DNA of 64,000 bases from NCBI GenBank assembly GCA_036346395.1, contig CM070604.1, positions 38,033,662-38,097,661 on the forward strand. Direction: 5' to 3'. Each line of letters starts with the position of its first letter. Position 1 is the stretch's first letter. Origin of the DNA: Hsuehochloa calcarea. Taxonomy: Eukaryota > Streptophyta > Magnoliopsida > Poales > Poaceae. The translations under genes were made by a program, and so were the position numbers. Under the pieces are notes generated by a model, which had not been told where the DNA came from, did not search any database, and was given only the letters and a program-made list of their open reading frames with translations. This document shows positions 1-11,309 of the stretch, piece by piece.

Positions 1-3000
1 GATGCATCCACACCAATGTGCTTAGTCAGCTCATGCTTCACTGGATCAGTAGCAATCTGTATAGCACTAGTGTTGTCACACAGGAGAGATGCAGGAGTAC
101 TGCATGATACACCAAGATCAGCTAACAACCAACGAAGCCAAACAATCTCTGAAGTAGTAGTGGCCAAAGCTCGAAGCTCTGCCTCAGCACTAGACCGTGA
201 AACTGCAGTCTGTTTCTTGGATTTCCAAGCAATAAGTGAAGACCCAATAAATATGCAATAGCCTGAGACAGATCGTCTATCAACAGGATCACTCGCCCAA
301 GTCGAGTCAGAGTAAGCATGAAGCTGAAGCTGAGATGACCGAGAATAAAAGAGACAACGATCAACGATCCCTCGTAGATAACGCAACACACGTAGTAGGT
401 GAGCATAGTGAGCAGGCGTGGGAGCGGCTCACCGACCGAGCACATGAGCAGAATGAGCAATGTCGTATGCGTGTGGCAAGGTAGACAAGGCTCCCAACAA
501 TATGGCGATAACGAGAAGGATCTTCAAGCAAAGTGCCACCGATGGGGCCGAAAGTGAAGATGAAGCTCCATAGGAGTAGCAACGTCCGATCGTCGGTGAG
601 ACCGAGCGAGCAAGTAGATCCACGAATATAGCGCTGCTGAGATAGATAGTAGCCATTATCTGTGTGAGTGAACTCAATCCCCAGAAAATAATGTAGAGGA
701 CCCAAATCTGACATCAAAAATTGCTCACTGAGCCGTTGCTTAACAAAAGCAATATATTCCTTGTCATCTCCATGTCGACATATCATCAACATAAAGTAAG
801 AGCATAGTGCGACCACGTGGAGATGTATGAATAAATAATGCGGGATCATGATTACTCGGGAGAAACCGTGATTAATACAACTGGCTGAACCTCTCAAACC
901 AAGCACGAGGAGCCTGTTTGAGACCATAAAGAAACGCAGCGAAGGCGACAAATATGACCAGCGAGGGAGCCACAACACCACGAGGTGGAGTCATATAAAC
1001 CTCCTCCACGCAAATCACCATGAAGAAAAGCATTCTTCACATCCATCTGAGAGATAGTCCAAGAGCGAACAGCAGCCACAGCGACAAGAGTGCGAACCGT
1101 TACCATATGAGCAACAGGAGCAAATGTCTCATCATAATCACGACCATATGCCTGCTGAAAACCACGAGCAACTAGTCGAGCCTTGTATCTCTCAATAGAA
1201 CCATCAGATTTTGTCTTAACTTTAAAAATCCACTTGCAGGTAATAGGAACAGCATGAGCAGGTAAAGGAACAAGATCCCATGTATGAGTACGATCCAAAG
1301 CAGCCAACTCCTCAGCCATAGCTAACTGCCACTCAGGATGAACAACAGCCTCCTGATAAGTGTGAGGCTCAGGCACAACAACAGTAGTAAGAAAACCATA
1401 TCTGTTAGGAGCAGTAATAGTAGTACGATCACGAAGCTCATACCGAGATGACGGTGCTGGTGGGGGATCATCAGAAGGAGTATCATCAGTACTAGCCATG
1501 CCATCAAAGGAAGAAAAAGTAGTAAGCTGAGTATCAGGAGAAACCCTAGACCGACGAGTATAGTGAAGAGAAAACGGTGATCTGACTAAAGATGGAGAGG
1601 AAGACTCCACAGAAGAAGGTGTATCAGGCGAAACAATGGGCGGAAGATAAAGAAAAGAGAGAGACTCAGCGGGAGAGGAGGACCGAGTGGCAGAAGAGTA
1701 AAAGTAAGGATGATCCTCAACAAAAGAAACATCACGAGAAATACGCATCTGCCGAAGCGGAGGGATCATAACAACGATAGCCCTTATGCTCAAGACTATA
1801 TCCAAGAAAAACACACTCCACCGACCGAAATTTGTTAACTTGGTGCGCTCACGGCGGAAGCAAAACATAGCAGTACAACCAAACACTCGAAGATGGTCAT
1901 GCAGGGAGTGGAAAACAAGAGCTCTCGGACACTTTCCCTCAAGGCGAGAAGATGGTTGTATATTAATGAGATAGAACAGTAGTAAGCGCATCGACCCAAA
2001 ATGCAGTGGAACATGAGATGCAAGTAAAAGAGTACGAGCAGTCTCAATAAGATGACGGTGTTTACGTTCAGCAACACCATTCTGAGCATGGGCGCCAGGA
2101 CAGGAAAGCTGAGGAAGAGTTCCCTCAGCGGAGAGAAATTGACGAAAAGCATGGGACAAGTACTCCCACAAATCGAGCGAAAGGTGCGAATAGGAGTGGA
2201 AAAGCGAGTGTGAACCATACGAGCAAAAGACGATAAATAGGCGTGATTGAGAACGGTGTTTCATAAAGTAAACCCAAGTATATCGAGAATAATCATCAAT
2301 AAAAATGACATAATAGATATGACCACCTTTAGAAGCAAAGGGAGCAGGACCCCAAACATCAGAGTGAACCAACTCAAAAGGATGACTAGGCAGAGATGTA
2401 CTAGTAGGATAAGGAAGTTGCAGCTGTTTACCAAGCTTGCAACCCTTACAATCATAACTAGTGTCCACAATGACACGACCTAGGACACCTTGGCGAGCTA
2501 ATGTAGAAAGACGAGATCCACACAAATGACCAAGTCGATGATGCCACTGAGGAAAACTAACTGAAGCTGAAGCTATGGCTGAAGATGCATGAACGGAAGA
2601 AGATGGAAGTCTCAGGCGATCAAGGAAGTAGAGACCACGAGAATCTCTAAGGCGATGGCGGTACCAACAAGAGCCCCGTCAAGCGATCTCGCACATAGCA
2701 CGTAGAGTCATCAAACCCAACAAAATAATGCATATCGACAAGTCGACCAACGGACATAAGATTCATAGAAAGTTGAGGTACAAATGACATACGGAACAAT
2801 AAAATGAGAAGTAGAGAGGTGCCTGATGAGTGATTGAACATGAGGTGCCATCACCGTTTGTACAGGAACCATCCAAAGCAGTCGACATGATGCAAGGTGA
2901 GACTTATTCGATGTCATATGAAAAGAAGCTCGAATCCAAAACCCATGGAAGACTAGTACGACTGTAAGAAGAGGCTACAACAAGACCGCGGACCCACTGG

Positions 3001-3942
3001 GAGGAACATCGGATGAAGGCGGCTGTTGAGCTTGAGTCCAAGAGCTGAAAGTGGCAAATCAAGGCGACTCAAGCTGGGTGGCAAAGTTGAATCCCCAAGC
3101 GGTGTAGGGTGGTGGCGGCAACCACGCCCGACGGCGGCGATGAGATGCGGTCGAAGTTACGGATGAAGGCGGTAGCACCTCCGAGCAGGATGACCGGGCT
3201 TCTTGCGGTGAGCATATAACTGATTGGATGCGGCATCGGGGAGTAGAATAGGTGATAAACCTCCCGACGAGTGCCGCAAGAATGGTGAGGTGGTGTCAAT
3301 CCGAACAACAAAGAGCGGTCGAGTCTCCTCGGCCAATCAATGCGGCAAGGGCCTCCTCCATGGTTGGAAGAACAACACGTCCCATGGTTGAGCACGAATA
3401 GACTCAAATTACGGGCGAAGGCATAACAAAGTGAACATTAAATTCTGCATCATGACCCTTGCCTTTGCCAAAGACCCAAGCACATCGATTACAAGAATAA
3501 GGGACCATGGAGGTCAAGCTGCGTGAAATGCGAGTGAAAGAAGCGTAGTACTCCTCAATAGACATCTCCTGGCGGCGTAAATCATGAAGAGTTTGTAAAG
3601 AGAAAAGCGGCGTGCCGCGACCGGTACGCTCATAACGATCTTTGAAGATACTCCCACATCTTGCGAGAACTTGGAAGATCAATGAAATCCATCCCGATTG
3701 AAATTTCAAAGACCTTTGTGACATAAGATACCCATAACACGATCATCGAAGACGCCGCCATCTCGTAGCTTCCTTTACATCGCCTTCTCGGTGGAGGCTC
3801 GTAGTAATATCTGAGAGAAGACCAATGGACCTAAAAGCATGCGGACCGATGACGACCACTCACGATAATTTTGACCATCGACTTGATATCCGAAGCTAGA
3901 AGAGCACCACCCATATCGAGAGGAAGAATTACCATTAGCCAT
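1..3942 (-). pseudogene. Degenerate copia gag-pol
   Basis: Gag begins at the ATG at 3942; its capsid-like part is visible at 3404-3724 (LHDLRRQEMSIEEYYASF). The protease site near 2930-2900 is damaged: the expected D-S-G-A region is frameshifted before HMTSNKS. Integrase follows at about 2525-1850, with a GAG-pre-integrase CKGCKLGKQ, the first catalytic region HSDVWGP and the later NGVAERKHR. RT follows at about 1330-700, with KARLVARGF, DVKNAFLHGDL and a shifted YVDD region (LMICRHGDD). RNase H runs from about 290 down to 1 (SAEAELRAL, CDNTSAIQIA, HELTKHIGVDA). At least five frame changes separate these pieces, so no complete polyprotein can be made. Confidence 0.85.
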
Positions 3943-4737
3943 TGCACAATCGAAAACCGATCAAAGATGCACGCAATGATACGGAGATTTTGGCTAAGCA
4001 CAATCGTCCACTGTACTTAAATCACCGAGCGAGCAAGAGCACCAAGCGATCAATCGGACCGAGGCAAACTCACGGAATCAAGCGAGCGAACGGCGACCAC
4101 TTCACCGTCGATCGGCCGAGGCAACTCCTGAAACAATGAGGCAACTCACGGAAGGCAACTCCTGAAACAATCGGCGATGCCTTATATCACCGAGCTAACC
4201 GAGCGGCGGCGAATCGACTCGACTTCCCTTCTCCCTCTCGTCTCGGCTTCCCTTCTCCCTCACGGTCCACCGGCGGTGAACCGAGCGCGCAGCCGCCGAA
4301 CGAAAAGTCGTCGCGTCCCTTCTCCTCCCTCGGTCCACCGGCAGCAGCGAGATGCCCTTCTCCTCCCTCTCCTCCCGCTGGCGTGGCGAGGCCGTGATGG
4401 GAGCGGCGGTGATGGGAGCGGACTCGTGGAAACCCGCGGCGGCTCGGCGTGGCGGCGAGGAACTTCGTCGGGAGGTCCGGCAGGCGTCGGGAGATTTGGT
4501 GGCGGAAGAGCACCGTGGAGCGCACCGCGGCACCTCGGGAGATCCGTGGCGGCTGCGACTTCGAGAACCGGCAATCGGCGGCACCTCGGGAGATCCGTGG
4601 CCAGTGCGACTTCTCGAAACGGCAGGCGCGTCGTCGGCAGATCCGGGCGATCGCACTCGGCGGCGTCGACGGACGGCGAAGAAGCAAAGGAACCACGAAG
4701 GTAAACTACTCGACGGCGCAGTAGATTGGTAGGAGAA
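3943..4737 (-). other. GC-rich untranslated leader of the copia element, with internal tandem repeats
   Basis: This 0.8-kb stretch between PBS and gag is strikingly GC-rich from 4180 to 4690. It has an imperfect repeat of about 50 bp around 4528-4630 (the motif CACCTCGGGAGATCCGTGG occurs twice) and a short repeat around 4123-4170. Long open frames exist on both strands, but they are arginine/serine/proline-rich and resemble no family, so they are probably a composition effect. Confidence 0.6.
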
Positions 4738-4749
4738 GCTCTGATACCA
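4738..4749 (-). other. Primer-binding site, tRNA-iMet type
   Basis: The reverse complement reads TGGTATCAGAGC, the classic complement of the 3' end of plant initiator methionine tRNA. It lies immediately inside the LTR with no spacer. Confidence 0.9.
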
Positions 4750-5027
4750 TGTTACAATACAACTTCTCAAGTGTATTAGATCAATACTGTAGTGTATATA
4801 TACTACAATACAAACCCTAATAAGGACTAATGGGCCTCATAGCCCATAAATACATATGGGCCATATACACATATACATAACAACTGAAAGGCCTCATCAG
4901 CAACATCAACAACAACAATAGCGGCCTCTGCCTCCTTCTTGGCGACCTCATCCAATAGCCAATATATATAGGGAGTACAAGGGGTGGTTATATACAAATA
5001 AGGAATATAAAAAGTCATATTCTAACA
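4750..5027 (-). repeat. 5' LTR of the copia element
   Basis: The block reads TGTTAC...CTAACA on +, i.e. TGTTAG...GTAACA on -, and directly abuts the primer-binding site. The partner LTR is outside the window, so the limits rest on the TG/CA ends, the adjacent PBS, and the point where importin intron sequence resumes at 5028. Confidence 0.8.
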
Positions 5028-5090
5028 GCCTACACCTTGTATTTTCATAAACCATCAATTCCAACCTTAATGCTGATATGTTAATTTCAG

Positions 5091-8000
5091 AATGCTCCAA
5101 CTGTTGTGGTTAAGGCAATCTTTGACACATGCTTTACATCTACTATTCAAATTATTCTTGAAAGTGACGACCATGGAGAGATGCAGGTAAATGCTGAAAT
5201 ATGATTCAATCGTTCAAGTTAGTATTTCTCCTATTTTGTTTGGAGATATACTGCTAACATGCTAAGCTATTGTCAATTTAGAATGCGACAGAATGTTTGT
5301 CAGCATTTATATCAGATGGCCGGCAGGACTTGCTTGTTTGGGGTGGTGAACAAGGACGTACGCTGAAGATGCTACTTGATGCAGCTTCAAGGTGAGTTAA
5401 AGATTATGGATCTAACTCACTGCTGTTCCGAAACAAATTTACCATTATAGAATACAGAAGAATCAATTATATTTTTCTTAAATTGCACTTCTGTTGGAGA
5501 AACTTCACCAGCGATCAAAAGGAATATGTAAAAATTGAACAATGCAGCACGAATCTTCAGGCAAAGCTAGGAGCTCAGATTTGGTTCCCTCTGAAATGTC
5601 ATTTTCATAGTTACCGGATTTACTATAAAATCCTGCGAATCGCGAATCGGATTCATCGAACTAGAACCGGTTTAGGGTACGGGGGTCGTGTTCGTAGTGA
5701 AAATTGGAAGAAAAAGTGGCGAACTACGAACCCGAATCCCATACCGCGACTCGGACGAACCGCGTTTCTGGTAACTATGGTACTCATTCTCATGTTGACA
5801 GACAAGCATATGTTCTTAGCTGACTTAAAATATGCGAGCGCAAGCACTACCCTCACTGAAGTGGGATTTCCTAGTAAAATGCATACATCTTTGTGGAGGC
5901 TTAAAAATGTACTAAAAGGAGCACCAACCAGGCAACCAGTATCTTGCACATTCTCTATGCCAGTCCATTGTTTACATACATTGCTTCTCTTTGATTAACC
6001 AATCTGCTTCTTCGGATGTTTCAGTGTTTGTTGTATTTTTTGCTATACGCTGATATCATGGTTCTTTAATGTCTTTGCAGGCTTTTAGATCCAGTGTTAG
6101 AAAGTTCAGTATCACTTTTCGTTGGGAGTTACATTTTACAACTTATTTTACATCTGCCTTCGCACCTATCTCCCCACATTCCGGAGCTCATTGCTGCTAT
6201 TGTGAGACGTATGCAATCAAGCAGCATTGCAGGATTGAAGAGCTCACTTGTTGTTATAATAGCTAGACTAGTGAGTTGCAACTCTCTAGAAGTTATTTGG
6301 ATCTCTACCTACTCATGGTGGAAGACAGCTCTATGTATTCGACCTTGTCCAAGATGGGCTAATTAGTTCGCTTAAGCTAAGTTTAAATTACACGTTTTGT
6401 TTTCTGACACAGTTAATTTAATGGTTATTTGTTTTAATGTTGGTATTCCTTTTTACCTTGATTAGTCTATTTAGGAAATAATATGTTTAGTTTTCGAGCC
6501 ATCTTACATGGAAAAAATCGGTATTTGTTTGAATCCTGGGGCATTGAATTGTTCCACCTTAAACTTGCCATTGCCCCCTTAACTCATTTTTAGTTTTTGT
6601 CATGTTCTATGTATGCTATTGCATGCTTTGGGAGAGCAATGTGCCATTTATGCAGTAGCATAGGAATCCAGGATCAGGATCTCAAACAATAGTTACTTCA
6701 ATTAGGGTGTGTTTAGTTGCCTGCATCAAGGGTGGCTCGCACCAACACATGCAATTTTCCACCTATTTTTGGTTGGCTGCACCAAGCTTCGAGCCAGGCT
6801 AAGCTCGTGCAAGATTCCCTCCCAAGCCTGGCTCGAGAGAAACGCCGATTTCGAGCTTCGCTCGGGGGCCAGGCCCGCTTGATGCAGGCACGGGCGACTC
6901 TGCTACATCCGCTCGTGCACATGGGTGCACAAGGGCAATGTTGGGGTCACCTCCTTCCCCACGGCGCTGCCGCCATGCCCCGCCCATCGCAACCCCGCCC
7001 GCCCCTTCTACTCCGCGTCGCCCCTCTGACTCCGAGCTGCCACCTCCTTCGGCCTTGCCCCTCCTTCTCTGCCGCATTCTCCTCCTCTAAGCTTGATTTG
7101 AGCCCACGACCGCGCTCTGCCGCGCCGGCCGCCATGTGGACCTTACCGTTCCCGTCAATCGAGGAGCTCCACCCATTCCCTTGCGCGTCACGTCGTGTTC
7201 CCAACCGTCACGACCAAAATCCCTCAACCAATTTTGGTTTTCATCCACGGGAGCTTGCGCCATGGTCTTCTTCTCTAACTCCAGCTGTCCAGCCCGAAAC
7301 CGCCTCCATCGCTGCCATCCTCTCCCCGGTGAGCCATTTCTCAATTACGCTCTATCGGAGCATCGCCTCATCTCCCTCTTCCTTCCCCCACCACCCGCTC
7401 CCGCTTCGGCTCCCCCTCCCCATAGTGCCACCGCCACGACTAACCTGCCATGTCGCCTTGGTCTCACGCCGCCGGCCTTCCTCGACCGCTCCCTGCCTCG
7501 ACCAACCAGTTCGGTGAGCTTCTCTTGTCTCCTTGGTGCTCGTGCTCACCTCCTTCCCCCTCTTCCCCTCTAGAGTCGCCGCCGCTTCCTCCTCCCCGGT
7601 TTCGGCCGCCGCGCACTACCGCCTGACCGCCACCGTCCACCTCCGGCCGCGACACCACCTCCAATGGGACCGCCTCCCCCTGGGCATTCCATTTTAGCCC
7701 TCAACAGCCACTGCCGTCGCCTTCGTCGCCACACCTCGGTTGCTCTACCCTGTTCTTTGTTCCTTTTTTTAAATGTTCCCTCTCTGTGTGTGTGTAGATG
7801 TGAGGACCGACAATGGGGCTCACTTGTAAGTGGCCCAATGACAGTGCTCACGTTGTAATGTCTGATTAGTAGGTTTGTTAGCATGCAATTGATAGTGGGT
7901 CCATTCAAAATTGTAGAGATGATACTGTTAGTGTTTAGATAAGAGCATTTCTACAATTTTGCAATACATGGTTTGAATCAAATATGTAATAAGGTGATAA

Positions 8001-9929
8001 TTAAGGAATTCCTTATCAAATTGAAGCCTTATGCCAATTAGTAATTAATTGAAATACATCATTTGAATCAAGTTAGTTAGCATGATAATTAGTTAAATGA
8101 GTATTCTACCAAGGAGTATTTTCACCGCTCACTAGAAGAGGTGAGCACACTTTGCCACATGCAGGCAACCAAACAACCCAACTTGCATCGAGGTATGTGT
8201 CTACTCTCCTGATGCAACCAACCAAACAACATTTCAGTGTAGTTTGGCAAAAAAAAAGCCAACCAAACAACTCACTATTGCATCCACTCAGCTTGGCTAG
8301 GTTCAGTCTGGATGATCCGTACGGGCCAGGTTAGGGGCATGCAGGCAACCAAACACACCCTTAGTGTTCTGAGTTTTGATTTTGTACCATTATGGTTGAT
8401 ATTGTTTTCTTAGTGCATTGGTGGTGTACGCTGGAAATTTTAACATTTACCACCTGCTGCAGGTACATCTGAGTGCACCAAAGATTGATCAGTTTATCAA
8501 CCTTTTGCTTGCTATTCCTGCCCAGGGTTATGACAGTTCATTTGCTTATATTATGTCAGAATGGTCACAACTACAAGGTGAGCGCTCACATAACAGAATA
8601 TCATATGGTGAATTAAATCCTTTTTGCTTTGTTTCCCTTCATAAGAGGTCTCATGGCGCATATCTTGTATAGGTGAAATTCAGGGAGCCTACCAGATAAA
8701 GGTAACAACCACTGCATTAGCTCTTCTCATATCTACTCGTCATCTTGAGCTATGTAGGATTGAAGTTCAGGGGCATCTTATTAAGGTACTAACATTCTAA
8801 GAATCTTTTTGGTGCTCAGCAGTTCCTACCTTGTCTAATACAAGTTCCATTGGAGTCTTACCCATAAAAATTCAGACTAGTGCAGGTATAACCACACGAT
8901 CAAAAGCTCGGGTGGCTCCTGATCACTGGACCAAGATTCCACTCCCAGCTAAGGTAACCAATGATCATTCATAATCATAGTTTCTCTTTCAACAAATATT
9001 TTAGAAAGACATTCCCTGCAAATTTTCAAATCCGGAAAGGAAATGAACCTGTCACAAAGATGAGTAATATATTTTGTAGCTAATGTTTAATGTTGGGTCA
9101 GACATCAGTTGCTCTTTCATAAATCATAATACTTATGCTGAGCTTCCCCAAATATGGATTATGCAGATCTTCTCACTGTTAGCAGATACTTTAGCTGAAA
9201 TCCAGGAACAGGTCGGTGGTATTGATGATGATTATGAAGAGGTTTCTACAACACTTCTCTCATCATCATTTTTTTTTTACTGGAACGGTCTTTTTACAAT
9301 GATTGTCGATCCAGGATAGCGACTGGGAAGAGGTTCAGAATGGTGATGCTATTCCTCATGATATGGTATACTCAGCATCAGTTCCTTCAAATGCTAATCC
9401 GTCAGTTGAGCATCTAAATGCAATGGCGAAAGTTTTTGATGAGGTATGTCAGTAACTAACCTTGCTAGTATGCAAATTTTGTTATGTTTATTTCTATATA
9501 TTTACACCCCCCTGTGCGTACAATAGGATGATGATGATAGTTATTATGATGATCTGGCAAAAACTGACTCTCTTAATGAGGTTTGCTTTCGCTGCAAAGT
9601 TCAATCATTTAAATAAAGATGATATTAACTCAATCAACTACTAGTTCCCTTTCTTTTGCAGGTGAAGTTGTCGGACTTTCTAACAAACATCTTTGTCAAC
9701 ATGTGGGAGAGTGATAGACCTCTTTTTGAGTATCTTTGCCAGGTAAAATGTCCTTGACTGTTTCCTTTCCATTATCAATGGAAATAGAATGTGTCACGGG
9801 TGTTCAATTTTTTTTCTCTTCAGCCACATCTCGCATGTGGTTTTCAAGATTCTTGTTGTACCAAATTATCCTTTGCAGAGCCTATCAGATTCACAGAGGG
9901 CCGCTGTGGATAATGTTTTGAGGAAGTGA
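5091..9929 (+). CDS. Importin-9-like karyopherin (ARM/HEAT repeat nuclear import receptor), C-terminal part
   Basis: Eleven GT-AG exons give 363 continuous residues ending in TGA: 5091-5186, 5282-5391, 6081-6270, 8463-8577, 8673-8785, 8876-8953, 9167-9241, 9315-9443, 9527-9580, 9662-9742, 9879-9929. All phases agree. The product matches my knowledge of the C-terminal half of plant importin-9 (Kap114 family): helical repeats (LLDPVLESSVSLFVGSYILQ, HLSAPKIDQFINLLLAIPAQ), then ITTRSKA and PLPAKIFSLLADTLAEIQEQ, then a long acidic region (DDDYEEDSDWEEVQNGD, DEDDDDSYYDD), then KLSDFLTNIF and SLSDSQRAAVDNVLRK. Karyopherins of this group carry cargo such as histones and ribosomal proteins into the nucleus with Ran-GTP. 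Upstream exons lie left of the window behind a copia element. Two introns are enlarged, one by a Harbinger-type element. The fourth to sixth exon starts were chosen by phase continuity; for exon 8876 the nearer AG at 8885 would give an immediate stop. Confidence 0.93.
5392..6080 (+). other. Importin-9 intron with an unclassified insert-like stretch
   Basis: This intron (donor gtgagt, acceptor tttgcag) holds a GC-richer block at about 5610-5800 whose composition differs from the flanking AT-rich intron. The open frame across it resembles nothing I know. No terminal repeats or target duplication could be fixed. Confidence 0.4.
6705..8360. mobile_element. Non-autonomous PIF/Harbinger-type DNA transposon in an importin-9 intron
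   Basis: Seen: terminal inverted repeats GGGTGTGTTTAGTTGCCTGC (left) and the complement of GCAGGCAACCAAACACACCC (right), one mismatch in the first 20 bases, flanked by TTA at 6702-6704 and 8361-8363. A 3-bp TTA/TAA duplication with GG-starting TIRs is typical of PIF/Harbinger (Tourist-like) elements. The subterminal right side repeats the motif CAACCAAACAAC several times (about 8163, 8222, 8264, 8346). No transposase was found. The centre (about 6940-7740) is very GC-rich and unlike the AT-rich ends, suggesting captured or acquired sequence. The whole lies within the intron 6271-8462 and is removed by splicing if the annotated splice sites are used. Confidence 0.82.
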
Positions 9930-11309
9930 AGCGTTTACTTGATTGAGATATTCCCTTTTATCTGTCGGCTGTTATATTTGTTCACATTAGCGATTGGTGA
10001 GGTTCTGATATTGGTCAACCTGTATGTACAATGTGGGTCCAATCCTGAAGCCGGGGGTGTGAGGTTTTGTTAGTGTAGGCTATTATTGTATTTATAGTAC
10101 AATGCGCAAGGTACAACTAGTCATCTGTGCACTTGACGCACTGGATGGTATGATGTTTGTATTCATGTTTCGGTCTTGAAAGAAGGCAGTTTTTTTTTGA
10201 ACGGTCCACCTGTTCACGGCATTGAAGTTCACTGAAGTTGTTTCACAGAAACAATTAATACTATGGGTTTGTTGAGCTGCCGTCATGTTTCAGTGGCATG
10301 TATGATTATACGCGTTATCATGTTTGGCTCAAGGTTGTTAGGACTTAGGATCGCCATTTTGAATCGGATTGGGGATTGTTCAGTAGGATTGCGAATTGTA
10401 GAATCTATGTAGAATCTAAGATCCTATTTGAATCTATAAAAAAAAAATCCGTTGAAATCTACTTGTATTTTAACACTTATATTTTTAAAATGGTACTTTT
10501 AGAACTTTTGTTTAACAAAATGTAGTGTAAAGAAAAGATCATTTGTTATTTATACAAATTGTAATTGTAATGGATATGAAGTAAAAAGTAAAAATTTACA
10601 ATGAAAGGAGTATGTAAATAATTATTTATAATAAATCATTAAAATCGGTAGGATTGTATGAAATTCTTTTATTACTATTCTATATTTTTTGTTAGAATTG
10701 TAATAATATTAAAATTATATTAAATTAAGACTCTACAATCGGATAAATTCAATTAATCTAGATTGTAGAAATGCAGAATCGTATGATTATAATCAAAATT
10801 CTTACAATCTTGGTGGGACCGTATGACTAGAGTAACTATAATCCAGATTCTGATAACCTTGGTGTGGCTGCTTTATAGCACTGACATTCCTAATCCTTCC
10901 GGTATTAGCGGTCTTCCTTTTTTGAGGTTTCCGGTGCATTTCAGTGCAACAATGGGGGTGCTCGAAACAGTAAGATAAACTATGTCCTAACTTCCAACAT
11001 TGAATTTTCACGAGGCCTGTAAGTAGGAAACTACGAACAGCATAAGATGAATCCAAACAAATATCTAGTAGCCGCTATTATGACCATGCTCTGGACGACA
11101 AAGTATATATCCAGCGTAAGATGATACAATCTATTGTGGGCATGAAAGTTATTTGCAAACGATTCAGCAAACAACAAGAGGAATCTCACAACAGCTACCG
11201 TATTTCTCAGATGCATACAAGCGCGCTGATATAAATCTCATAACAGGCACGATGTCGATACAGAATCAACGCTATCATAGCATGCTGCTACTTGCTGCTT
11301 CTGTTTCAC
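9930..11309. other. Shared 3' region between convergent importin-9 and HSBP genes
   Basis: The first few hundred bases are the probable importin-9 3' UTR and the last few hundred the probable HSBP 3' UTR. Between them (about 10330-10865) is AT-rich sequence with weakly inverted ends (CAAGGTTGTTA near 10333 and GATAACCTTGGTG near 10852), a possible old MITE. I see no coding sequence in this interval. Confidence 0.5.

Larger units (their letters stand above)
1..5027 (-). mobile_element. Ty1/copia LTR retrotransposon, 5' LTR to RNase H (3' LTR beyond window edge)
   Basis: Seen: reading on -, a 278-bp LTR (5027 to 4750, TG...CA), an adjacent initiator-Met tRNA primer-binding site (4749-4738), a GC-rich leader, gag starting at 3942, then degraded protease, integrase, reverse transcriptase and RNase H, still coding when the window starts. 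The gene order protease-integrase-RT-RNase H is that of Ty1/copia. The right edge falls in intron sequence just upstream of an importin-9 exon, so the element appears to have inserted into an intron of that gene. The missing 3' LTR should lie just left of base 1. Stops and frameshifts throughout make it non-autonomous. Confidence 0.9.

Noticed and set aside
4187..4770. Long frames on both strands in the copia leader
   Set aside because: They overlap the PBS and LTR edge, are low-complexity and contain a DNA-level tandem repeat; not credible proteins.
6717..7517. 266-residue open frame inside the Harbinger-type element
   Set aside because: Pro/Ser/Arg-rich composition with long frames on both strands and no family resemblance; explained by GC content.
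7780..7800. Short (TG)n run as a functional repeat
   Set aside because: Too short to be more than a chance microsatellite.
8881..8885. Alternative importin-9 acceptor TGCAG at 8885
   Set aside because: In the required phase it gives an immediate stop; the acceptor at 8875 keeps the frame and the TSAGITTRSKA motif.
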